From the NCBI GenBank assembly GCA_021202465.1, contig JAJQCZ010000067.1, positions 1 to 39,262 of the forward strand: a stretch of DNA of 39,262 nt. The letters run 5' to 3'. This stretch comes from Lachnospiraceae bacterium (GTDB lineage Bacteria; Bacillota; Clostridia; Lachnospirales; Lachnospiraceae). The first letter of the stretch is position 1. Every line of letters begins with the position of its first letter. The position numbers and the translations under genes were made by a program. This document shows positions 32,356 through 39,262 of the stretch, piece by piece. Under the pieces are notes generated by a model. It did no database searches. It saw nothing but the letters and a program-made list of their open reading frames with translations, and was not told where the DNA came from.

Positions 32356-33672
32356 TCACGTCTCCCGCCTGAAACGGGCGATATAGAAGCCGTCACAGGG
32401 ATAGATGCCGGGCAGCAGCTGCAGGGAGCCTTCCTCCGCCGTAATCTCACCGCGGAGCGCTTCCGGAAGCAGCGCCCCGAAGCTTTCCGGCCGGAAAGGA
32501 AGATGCTCCAGAATCCACTGCCTGTTCTCCCGGTTTTCTTCCGGAGTGACCGTACAGGTGCTGTACAGAAGGATGCCGCCGGGCTTCACATAGCGCCAGA
32601 CATTTCCCAGTATCTGCCGCTGCAGAGCCGCCAGCTCCCTCACCTGCTCCGGCATCACGCTGTAACGGATCTCCGGCTTGCGTCCCATGACGCCGAGGCC
32701 GGAACAGGGCAGATCCGCCAGTACCACGTCCATCTGTCCTTCCCAGGCGGGCACAAACACCGTGGCATCCTGCACGGCAGCCCGGATATTGAATAATCCG
32801 GAGCGGCGAATATTCTCCCGGATGCGCGCCGCCTTCGCTTCAGAAAGATCACAGGCCAGAACCTCACCGGTTCCCGCCAGAAGATCCGCCGCATGGAGGC
32901 TCTTGCCGCCGGGTGCGGCACAGACGTCCAGAACCCGGTCTCCCGGACGAATCCCCGCCAGACTGCCGACCAGCATGGAACTGAGATCCTGGATCTGAAA
33001 CCAGCCCTTCCGGAAAGCTGTGAGATCTTCGAGCCTCCCCGTCACGTGCAGGATCAATGCGTCCCCCGGGAAGGGCGCCGGAACCGCCGAGGCTTCTTCC
33101 GCCGCCAGACTGTCCAGAAGCTCCGGCTCGCTCACGCGGCTCGTCACCCGGCGCACCGTCAGCCGATGGGGTTCCTCCAGAGAACGGAGCAGTCCCGTCA
33201 GAGCTTCCTCCCCGTATTCAGCCCGCCAGAGATCCAGAATCCATTCCGGCACCGAGGCGGAGACGGACAGCGGTTCCTCCGGCCATGACGTCTCCCGGGC
33301 CATCGCGCGGAGAACTCCGTTGACAAAGCCCTTGAGTCCCTGCATATGAAATTTCCCGGTCAGCTTCACCGCCTCGTTGCAGACAGCAGAGACCGGAACG
33401 CGGTCCATATAGAAGAGCTGGAACGCGCTCATCCGCAGCAGATTGCGGATGACCGGCTTCATCTTCGCCACCGGGACGCGGGATTTCTGATCAATCCGTC
33501 CATCCAGCTGCATCCGCTTCTCCAGCGTTCCCTGCACCAGCCGCAGGATGAACCGCCGGTCCTGCACGGAAATCTCCGGATGACGCATCCAGGTATTCTG
33601 CAGGGCGATGTGGCTCTTCTCCCCGCGCTCCACCTCCAGCAGGACGCGGAGCGCCGTTTCCCGTGCGTTCAC
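32356..33672 (-). CDS. rsmB: 16S rRNA (cytosine967-C5)-methyltransferase
   Basis: RsmB methylates C967 of 16S rRNA. The 438 residues include an N-terminal NusB-like RNA-binding domain (about 1-140) and a Rossmann methyltransferase domain. SAM motifs are VLDVCAAPGGKSLH and a LACDLSEAKA strand; LADLPCSGLG and LYSTCTVTPEENRE carry the two cysteines. The start codon is GTG with AGGAGGAG nine bases upstream, two bases after the stop of the protease gene. Confidence 0.96.
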   Translation of the reverse strand: MNARETALRVLLEVERGEKSHIALQNTWMRHPEISVQDRRFILRLVQGTLEKRMQLDGRIDQKSRVPVAKMKPVIRNLLRMSAFQLFYMDRVPVSAVCNEAVKLTGKFHMQGLKGFVNGVLRAMARETSWPEEPLSVSASVPEWILDLWRAEYGEEALTGLLRSLEEPHRLTVRRVTSRVSEPELLDSLAAEEASAVPAPFPGDALILHVTGRLEDLTAFRKGWFQIQDLSSMLVGSLAGIRPGDRVLDVCAAPGGKSLHAADLLAGTGEVLACDLSEAKAARIRENIRRSGLFNIRAAVQDATVFVPAWEGQMDVVLADLPCSGLGVMGRKPEIRYSVMPEQVRELAALQRQILGNVWRYVKPGGILLYSTCTVTPEENRENRQWILEHLPFRPESFGALLPEALRGEITAEEGSLQLLPGIYPCDGFYIARFRRET

Positions 33673-33674
33673 GA

Positions 33675-34367
33675 TCAGTTTCTCCTCCTGTTCGCCAGCA
33701 ACAGCAGACGAAGGAGCTGCAGGAGGGAAGCCGCTACGCTGGCCACATAGGTCATGGCCGCGGCGGACAGCACTTTCCTTGTCTGCCTCACCTCATCCGG
33801 AATCAGCATCCCGGTCTCATCCAGAAGACGCAGGGCCCGGGAAGACGCGTTGAATTCCACCGGAAGTGTGACGATCTGAAAGAGCACCACCGCACAGAAG
33901 AGCAGAATGCCCGCCTGCAGCAGGATACTGCTGGCCGAACCGCCGAAGAACAGTCCCAGAAGGATCAGCGGCCAGCTGATGGTGGCCCCGAAATTGGCCA
34001 CTGGCGCCAGCGCGGAGCGGACCGACAGCGGCGTATATCCCTCCGCATGCTGCATGGCATGCCCGCACTCATGCGCGGCCACACCCACGGCCGCGATGCT
34101 GGTCGAACCATAGACATCATCCGACAGGCGCAGCACCATCGACCGCGGATCATAGTGATCCGTCAGACTGCCGGAAATATGTTCGATCCTCACATCATAG
34201 ATTCCCTGCGCGTGGAGCAGCCGTTCCGCCGCCTGCGCACCGGTAATCCCGTTGCGGCTGCGCACCCGGGAATATTTGCGGAATGCAGAATTCACCCGTG
34301 ATGAAGCCCACATACTGAGCAGCGCGCCGATCAGAACTAAAATATATGTGGAATCATACCAGTACAT
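33675..34367 (-). CDS. YugP-type zinc metallopeptidase, membrane protein
   Basis: A 230-residue membrane protein of the neutral zinc metallopeptidase family that includes B. subtilis YugP. A first membrane helix is at about 5-23. The zinc-binding motif HECGHAMQH (about 98-106) lies in the soluble part, and two or more helices follow (about 133-168 and 201-225). Its natural substrates are not known. AGGAGG precedes the ATG by eight bases. It stands between fmt and rsmB, the usual order in Clostridia. Confidence 0.9.
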   Translation of the reverse strand: MYWYDSTYILVLIGALLSMWASSRVNSAFRKYSRVRSRNGITGAQAAERLLHAQGIYDVRIEHISGSLTDHYDPRSMVLRLSDDVYGSTSIAAVGVAAHECGHAMQHAEGYTPLSVRSALAPVANFGATISWPLILLGLFFGGSASSILLQAGILLFCAVVLFQIVTLPVEFNASSRALRLLDETGMLIPDEVRQTRKVLSAAAMTYVASVAASLLQLLRLLLLANRRRN

Positions 34368-34379
34368 AACCGTTACCTC

Positions 34380-35327
34380 CTATCTTCCGCCGCTGCGCGG
34401 CGCCTCGCCCAGCATCGTCCCGGGAACAAACGGATAGCCCCGCAGATATGCAGCGGCCTCCATGCGCTTCTTCCCTTCGGGCTGTACTTCTGTGACTCTC
34501 AGGCATCCCTGCCCGGTCTGCACGAGGAAGGAATCCCGGGCCGTCTCCACGACTTCGCCGGGATGACCCGTACCGCCCTCACAGACCCGGGCCGCCCAGA
34601 TCTTGAGGAGCTTCCCGTCCCGGTGCGTGAACGCACTGGGCCAGGGGGCAAGCCCCCGGATCTGCCGTTCCAGCTCCACAGCCGGCCGGTTCCAGTCCAT
34701 CTGTCCCATGCTCTTGCGGATCATACCCACATAGCAGGTCTCCCCGGTCTGCGGCGTGCGGACCAGCGTTCCCGCCTCCAGCTGCCGAAGCGTCTCGATC
34801 AGAAGATCCGCACCTGCGGCGGAGAGCTTCTCCGTCAGACTGCCGCCGGTCTCATCCTCCGCGATCGGAACCACTTTCTGCAGCAGCATATCTCCCGTGT
34901 CCAGTCCCTCATCCATAAACATCGTAGTGACGCCAGTCTCCGTCTGCCCGTCCAGAATCACATGCTGGATGGGCGCCGCCCCCCGGTACATGGGCAGCAG
35001 AGACGCATGCACATTGATGCAGCCGAGACGCGGCGCCTCCAGCACCTCCTTCGAGAGGATCTGCCCGAAAGCCACCACCACCGCCACATCGGCAGCAAGC
35101 GCCCGCAGTGCCTCCACCACCTCCGGCTGCCGGATCTTCTCCGGCTGAAAAACCGTCAGTCCGTGCCGCAGCGCCTCCTCCTTCACCGGAGAGCAGACGA
35201 CACCCTTCCCGCGCCCCCGCGGCCGGTCCGGCTGTGTCACCACGGCGACAACTTCGACTCCCTCCGCGAGCATGGCGCGCAGCACCGGCACGCTGAACTC
35301 CGGGGTTCCCATAAATATCGCTCTCAT
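34380..35327 (-). CDS. fmt: Methionyl-tRNA formyltransferase
   Basis: Fmt formylates initiator Met-tRNA. The ATG at 35327 gives 315 residues and the family start MRAIFMGTPEFSVPVL, with AGGAGG about 11 bases upstream. Catalytic and folate-binding features are INVHASLLPMYRGAAPIQ and the Asp in MDEGLDTGDML. The C-terminal OB fold binds tRNA. In most relatives priA and def (peptide deformylase) come directly before fmt; here the space upstream holds only a terminator and ackA. fmt therefore seems to start this transcript, although I found no convincing promoter in the 156 bases between it and that terminator. Confidence 0.97.
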   Translation of the reverse strand: MRAIFMGTPEFSVPVLRAMLAEGVEVVAVVTQPDRPRGRGKGVVCSPVKEEALRHGLTVFQPEKIRQPEVVEALRALAADVAVVVAFGQILSKEVLEAPRLGCINVHASLLPMYRGAAPIQHVILDGQTETGVTTMFMDEGLDTGDMLLQKVVPIAEDETGGSLTEKLSAAGADLLIETLRQLEAGTLVRTPQTGETCYVGMIRKSMGQMDWNRPAVELERQIRGLAPWPSAFTHRDGKLLKIWAARVCEGGTGHPGEVVETARDSFLVQTGQGCLRVTEVQPEGKKRMEAAAYLRGYPFVPGTMLGEAPRSGGR

Positions 35328-35483
35328 CTGTTTCCCGCCTCCTGCAGTCACCAACGGCCTGAAGTCGTTAATCATATGCCGTTTGTCAATACCATTCTGT
35401 TTTCCAGATGCCCATGGCATAAATTGTAGTATAGCGTAAACAGGCCGCATAATCCAGACTGTTCATATAAATTTTACATCTTT

Positions 35484-35522
35484 GCACAAAAAAGAATGCG
35501 CAATGCGCATTCTTTTTTGTGC
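35484..35522. terminator. Perfect 18-bp two-way terminator after ackA
   Basis: The 18-base arms at 35484-35501 and 35505-35522 are fully complementary around a three-base loop. They run from GCACAAAAAAGAATGCGC on the left to its exact complement. The A6/T6 tracts inside the arms provide a T-run in both directions. It sits 35 bases after the ackA stop and insulates fmt. Confidence 0.9.
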
Positions 35523-35557
35523 TGTTTTATCTGAATTGTTGCCTATTTTCCATAAAC

Positions 35558-36754
35558 TTACTGCACCAGAGCAACCGTCTCGCGGGCGATGGCCAGCTCC
35601 TCGTTGGTAGGATAAAGAACCACTTTCACCCTGGAATCCGGCGCGGAGATGATCCGGCTCTCACCGCGGACATTATTGGCTTCCTCATCCAGCTTGACGC
35701 CCAGATAGGTCAGACCTTCACAGATCTTCTTTCTCGTCCCCATATCGTTCTCACCGACACCGGCCGTGAAGGCGATGGCATCCACGCCGTTCATGGCAGC
35801 CGTGTAGGCGCCGATGTACTTGATCACGCGATAGACATAGGCATCCAGCGCCGTCTTCGCCAGCTCGTTGCCCTCGTCACGGGCCGCTTCCAGATCACGG
35901 AAATCGCTGGAAATGCCGCCGCTTAAGCCCAACACACCGGACTTCTTGTTCAGCACGTTCAGGCACTCATTGACATCCATGTTCTCCTTGTTGCAGAGGA
36001 ACTGCACGACAGCGGGATCCAGGTCGCCGCTGCGGGTACCCATGATCAGGCCTTCCAGAGGAGTCAGACCCATGGAAGAATCCACGCACTTGCCGCCGAT
36101 GGAAGCGGAAATGCTGGCGCCATTGCCCAGATGGCAGACGATGACCTTGGCCTTCTCGGGATCCAGACCGGCAAAACGAATCACCTCGCCGGAGACGAAC
36201 ATGTGGCTGGTTCCGTGGAAGCCGTAACGACGGATGCTGTATTTCTCATAGTACTCATGAGGGATAGCGTACATATAGGCCTTCTCAGGCATGTCCATTC
36301 CGAAGGAGGTATCCAGAACGACCACGTTGGGCGTTCCGGGCATGGCCGCCTCGCAGGCCTCGATACCCATCAGGTTCGCCGGGTTGTGCAGCGGTCCCAG
36401 GTCGAAGCAGTCACGGATCATCTGCTTCACTTCCTCGTTGACCAGCGTGGACTTGGTGATCTTCATGCCGCCATGCACCACGCGGTGTCCCACCGCCGTG
36501 ATCTCGCTCGTGTCCTTAATGACACCATGCTCCGCATCGGTCAGCGCTGCCATGACCATCTGGATTGCTTCCTTGTGGCTGGGCATCGCCTCCTCCTGCA
36601 CGAACTTGTCCTTACCGGTCGGCTTGTGCGTCAGCACGGAACCCTCGATGCCGATTCTCTCGCAGAGACCCTTGGCGATGACGCTCTCATCATCCATATC
36701 GATCAGCTGATATTTCAGGGAAGAACTTCCGCAGTTAAGTACCAATACTTTCAT
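35558..36754 (-). CDS. ackA: Acetate kinase
   Basis: AckA makes ATP and acetate from acetyl phosphate, the main energy-yielding step of acetate fermentation. The 398 residues show VLNCGSSSLKYQLID, GHRVVHGG, LDTSFG, RYGFHGTSHMFVSG, HLGNGASI, GTRSGDLDPAV and FTAGVGEND, all family signatures. AGGAGG precedes the ATG. The usual partner pta (phosphotransacetylase) is not next to it. It has its own promoter and terminator, so it forms a single-gene unit here. Any acetyl-CoA from the catabolic island could be drained through it, given a pta elsewhere. Confidence 0.98.
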   Translation of the reverse strand: MKVLVLNCGSSSLKYQLIDMDDESVIAKGLCERIGIEGSVLTHKPTGKDKFVQEEAMPSHKEAIQMVMAALTDAEHGVIKDTSEITAVGHRVVHGGMKITKSTLVNEEVKQMIRDCFDLGPLHNPANLMGIEACEAAMPGTPNVVVLDTSFGMDMPEKAYMYAIPHEYYEKYSIRRYGFHGTSHMFVSGEVIRFAGLDPEKAKVIVCHLGNGASISASIGGKCVDSSMGLTPLEGLIMGTRSGDLDPAVVQFLCNKENMDVNECLNVLNKKSGVLGLSGGISSDFRDLEAARDEGNELAKTALDAYVYRVIKYIGAYTAAMNGVDAIAFTAGVGENDMGTRKKICEGLTYLGVKLDEEANNVRGESRIISAPDSRVKVVLYPTNEELAIARETVALVQ

Positions 36755-36778
36755 CTTATAATCCTCCTATGCTAAGGT

Positions 36779-36835
36779 GGTTTCACAACCTTTTTTATTT
36801 TATTACGAATCTTTGTATCTGTAAAGGTTTCACAA
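36779..36835. repeat. Direct repeats TTGTGAAACC flanking the ackA promoter
   Basis: TTGTGAAACC occurs twice on the minus strand, at 36826-36835, touching the -35, and at 36779-36788, just past the expected transcript start. TTGTGAA is a half-site of the redox repressor Rex, but the second half is imperfect (TTTACA instead of TTCACA, with a short spacer), so the regulator is uncertain. Confidence 0.5.
36797..36825 (-). promoter_or_regulatory. Promoter of ackA
   Basis: On the minus strand TTTACA (36820-36825) and TAAAAT (36797-36802) are 17 bases apart, each with five of six consensus bases. Confidence 0.8.
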
Positions 36836-36869
36836 TATATTTTTATCGCATTTTCGTTACATCATTTTC

Positions 36870-37526
36870 CTATAAGACATGCGCATCCCGGCTCTGCGCC
36901 CCCGGCTTCACGAAGTCCCTGCGCAGCGAGTAGACACAGCCGCAATAGTTCTGGCGGTACATGCCGTATTCCGCAGAGAGCTCCACCGAGCGCCGGTAGC
37001 CGTCCTTCTTCTTGAAATCAGAGAAAAGATAAGTCACCCCGTATTCCGCCGCCAGCTCCGCGCCGATCGCATTCAGCGCCTGTGCGTCCTTCAGGGGACT
37101 GAGGGACAGTGTAGTCGTAAAATAATCGAACCCGCCGTCCCGGGCTTCCCGGGCCGTTTCCTCCAGACGCAGCCGGTAGCAGCGAAGGCAGCGCGCTCCG
37201 CCCTCGGGCTCCGCTTCGTAGCCTTGAACAGTCTCATAAAAATCCTCCGGGCGGTACATCCCCTCCCGGAAACGGACAGGGTGCGCCGCAGGAAACCTCT
37301 CCACGAACCGCTCCTGTTCCCTGGCCCGGACCCGGTACTCCTCCTCCGGATAAATATTGGGATTATAATAGAGGACCGTCACCTCAAAACCGGACACCAG
37401 CCGCTCCAGTACGGCGCTGCTGCAGGGGGCGCAGCAGCTGTGAAGGAGAAGGCGCGGCACTTCCCCCGCCCGGGCATGCCGTTCCATGATCTTCTCCATC
37501 TCCCGCTGATAATTCACCCGGTTCAT
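36870..37526 (-). CDS. queH: Epoxyqueuosine reductase QueH
   Basis: QueH reduces epoxyqueuosine to queuosine in tRNA; it is the cobalamin-free alternative to QueG. The ATG at 37526 gives 218 residues, overlaps the stop of the upstream gene (ATGA) and has GGGAGG close by; the ATG four codons earlier lacks a ribosome site. The cysteine motifs of the family are LHSCCAPCSSAVLE near the N-terminus, CLRCYRLRLEETA in the middle and YCGCVYS near the end. Together they hold an iron-sulfur cluster and a second metal. It is co-transcribed with the MBL-fold gene. Confidence 0.94.
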   Translation of the reverse strand: MNRVNYQREMEKIMERHARAGEVPRLLLHSCCAPCSSAVLERLVSGFEVTVLYYNPNIYPEEEYRVRAREQERFVERFPAAHPVRFREGMYRPEDFYETVQGYEAEPEGGARCLRCYRLRLEETAREARDGGFDYFTTTLSLSPLKDAQALNAIGAELAAEYGVTYLFSDFKKKDGYRRSVELSAEYGMYRQNYCGCVYSLRRDFVKPGAQSRDAHVL

Positions 37527-39136
37527 CGGCCCTCCCATTTGGCAAGAACCGCCTCAATATCCTTGGTCAGTCGCCGCACCTCGTTATTCGGCCGCCCCCG
37601 GAAGGAGGCGATGAGATCCGTCAGGCGCTTTCCGACCGCCGTCAGAGAAGCGTAAAGGCCGCCGGACTTGGTGCGGGAGGATTTCTCCGGAACGCGGACG
37701 CCTACGGTCTCCTCCAGGCAGCGCCCGTCGGCCAGATCATAACAGGTCCCGGAGTAGGGAGCCACAACCCGTGCAAAACCGTATTCCTCTCTCAGGCAGC
37801 GGGCGAAGCTCTCTGTCACCGCGTCCTCCCCGTGGTTGACGAAAACCAGCTCCGGCCGTTTTTTAAAGGATGTCGCCCAGTCAATCAGTCCCTGTTTGTC
37901 TGCGTGGCCGCTGATTCCCGCCATCGAGCGGATCTTCGCGTTGACTTCGATCTCCTCGCCGAAGAGCTTTACTTTGGTCGCCCCCTCATAGAGGGAACGG
38001 CCCAGCGTCCCGTTGGCCTGATAACCGGCAAAGAGGATCATGGACTCCTTCCGCCACAGATTGTGCTTCAGATGATGACGAATCCGGCCCGCATCGCACA
38101 TGCCGCTGGCCGAAAGGATCACCTTGGGCTCCGGATTAAAATTGATATTTTTCGATTCCTCGCTGGAGACCGCCACCTCCAGTCCCGGGAAGAAGATCGG
38201 ATTCTTCCCCTCATCCAGCACCCGGCGCATCTCCTCGTCAAAGCAGCTGTGATCGCACTGAACGAAGATACCGGTCGCCTCGTTGGCCAGCGGCGAATCA
38301 ACGAAGACCTTGAAACCGTCATGGCCATGCACCAGACCGTGGTCCTTGATCTCACGAATATAATAAAGAAGCTCCTGCGTACGTCCGACCGCGAAGGAGG
38401 GAATCACCACATTGCCTCCTGCATCCAGCGTCTCCTGAATGTACCCTGCCAGCTGTTCCACCGAATCCGCATCGTTCGGCGACGTCTCATGATAGCGGTC
38501 GCCGTAGGTGGATTCGATGACCAGATAATCCGCCTCCTCAATCGGCTGCGGGTCCTTGAGGATGGGTTTGTTGCGGTTCCCCACATCGCCGGAAAAGATA
38601 ATCTTCTTCTCCGTCTCTCCCTCGCGCAGCCACATTTCCACGAAGGCGGAGCCCAGAAGATGACCGGCATCCTGAAAGCGGATCTCCACCCCCTCCAGGA
38701 TCGCAAAGCGTTTTTCATAAGGATAGGGGACAAACCGGCGTGTGACACCTTCGGCATCCGCCATCGTATAGAGCGGTTCCACCGGCACGCTGCCGGCGCG
38801 CTGCCCCTTGCGATTCTTCCACTCCGCCTCGAATTCCTGGATGTGGGCGGAGTCCCGGAGCATGATGCTGCACAGGTTGCAGGTGGCCTCCGTGGCATAG
38901 ACCTGCCCCCGGAATCCGTTTTTATAAATGAGCGGCAGCAGACCGGAATGATCGATGTGGGCATGCGTCAGCACCACACAGTCAAGCTGCGACACCGGGA
39001 TGGGAATCTCACGGTTGACAAAGACGTCCCGCCCCTGTTCCATCCCGCAGTCCACCAGGAAGGAATGGCCGTTCACCTCCAGAAAAGTGCAGGATCCTGT
39101 CACCTCATGAGTCGCCCCCAAAAATGTAATTTTCAT
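37523..39136 (-). CDS. MBL-fold, beta-CASP RNase-like protein
   Basis: A 537-residue metallo-beta-lactamase fold protein of the beta-CASP (CPSF73/YSH1-like) group, the class of RNA-processing nucleases. The zinc motif is THAHIDHSG. FQDAGHLLGSAFVE, FSGDVGNRNKPIL and VIESTYGDR continue the lactamase half. The beta-CASP half shows VVIPSFAVGRTQELLYYI, ILSASGMCDAGRIRHHL and ISGHADKQGL. The last 70 residues are a basic, helical extension. GAGGAGG lies six bases before the ATG. RNase activity is inferred from the family; the target is unknown. It leads a two-gene unit with queH. Confidence 0.92.
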   Translation of the reverse strand: MKITFLGATHEVTGSCTFLEVNGHSFLVDCGMEQGRDVFVNREIPIPVSQLDCVVLTHAHIDHSGLLPLIYKNGFRGQVYATEATCNLCSIMLRDSAHIQEFEAEWKNRKGQRAGSVPVEPLYTMADAEGVTRRFVPYPYEKRFAILEGVEIRFQDAGHLLGSAFVEMWLREGETEKKIIFSGDVGNRNKPILKDPQPIEEADYLVIESTYGDRYHETSPNDADSVEQLAGYIQETLDAGGNVVIPSFAVGRTQELLYYIREIKDHGLVHGHDGFKVFVDSPLANEATGIFVQCDHSCFDEEMRRVLDEGKNPIFFPGLEVAVSSEESKNINFNPEPKVILSASGMCDAGRIRHHLKHNLWRKESMILFAGYQANGTLGRSLYEGATKVKLFGEEIEVNAKIRSMAGISGHADKQGLIDWATSFKKRPELVFVNHGEDAVTESFARCLREEYGFARVVAPYSGTCYDLADGRCLEETVGVRVPEKSSRTKSGGLYASLTAVGKRLTDLIASFRGRPNNEVRRLTKDIEAVLAKWEGR

Positions 39137-39170
39137 AGGCCGTCCTCCTCAAAAGCTCTGAATTGTCTGT

Positions 39171-39199
39171 AGTTTACCCCTCTTTCCCGCCTTTGTCAA
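39171..39199 (-). promoter_or_regulatory. Promoter of the MBL-fold/queH unit
   Basis: On the minus strand a perfect TTGACA (39194-39199) and TAAACT (39171-39176) are 17 bases apart. The leader would be about 30 bases. Confidence 0.75.
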
Positions 39200-39262
39200 C
39201 ACAACTGCCTGGCCTTTCCCTCTTATTTATCGTAATTCAAATCTTTCTTCGTTTACAAATGC

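Noticed and set aside
35384-35389. Perfect TTGACA on the minus strand ahead of fmt considered as the fmt promoter
   Set aside because: No acceptable -10 hexamer lies 16-18 bases downstream; a TATGAT nearby is only seven bases away.

Overview
The window comes from a moderately GC-rich Firmicute of the Clostridia, most like a Lachnospiraceae or related anaerobic gut lineage. Supporting this are NrdR and YmxH side by side, the fmt/yugP/rsmB/rlmN/prpC/prkC/rsgA/rpe gene order, QueH rather than QueG, acetate kinase, type III pantothenate kinase, strong AGGAGG ribosome binding sites, and lipoproteins with Ser/Thr/Glu-rich linkers. Nearly every gene lies on the minus strand; only coaX is on the plus strand. 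I saw no tRNA, rRNA, CRISPR array, transposase or phage gene.

Layout. (1) 1-5357 is housekeeping: a truncated yqeG-type phosphatase, nrdR, ymxH, prfC, and a coenzyme A divergon (coaBC minus, coaX plus). (2) 5505-21209 is a catabolic island of about 15.7 kb, closed by a two-way terminator near 5424-5474 and a terminator at 21466-21483. Read in the direction of transcription it holds a TIM-barrel isomerase/dehydratase, a CoA-acylating aldehyde dehydrogenase of the sulfoacetaldehyde dehydrogenase type, a thiamine-diphosphate enzyme, an HMG-CoA-lyase-like enzyme, a shikimate/quinate dehydrogenase homologue, an IclR regulator and a 65-residue unknown protein. After these come a membrane-anchored AraC regulator, a TRAP transporter (dctQ, dctM, dctP) and a type B carboxylesterase. 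(3) 21510-35327 is a long co-directional run: fmt, a YugP-type protease, rsmB, rlmN, prpC, prkC, rsgA, rpe, a PPIase-like lipoprotein, a tiny membrane protein, hisH, hisF, ung, uppP and a membrane-anchored amidase. (4) 35558-39136 holds ackA, queH and an MBL-fold RNase-type protein.

How the island may work (inference). TRAP transporters import carboxylates or sulfonates by ion gradient, and the esterase could release such an acid. The dehydrogenase, TIM-barrel enzyme, lyase, ThDP enzyme and acylating aldehyde dehydrogenase make a plausible chain: oxidation, isomerisation or dehydration, C-C cleavage, decarboxylation to an aldehyde, then conversion to an acyl-CoA. I know of no characterised pathway with exactly this set, and the substrate cannot be named from sequence. 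This is the best candidate for an undescribed system here.

The island also has unusual regulatory structure. Intercistronic gaps between the enzyme genes carry hairpins without U-tracts. Two genes (dctP and the TIM-barrel gene) have their Shine-Dalgarno in the loop of a perfect inverted repeat. A near-consensus sigma-A promoter ahead of the aldehyde dehydrogenase is followed by a TGGAA...TTCCA palindrome resembling IclR operators.
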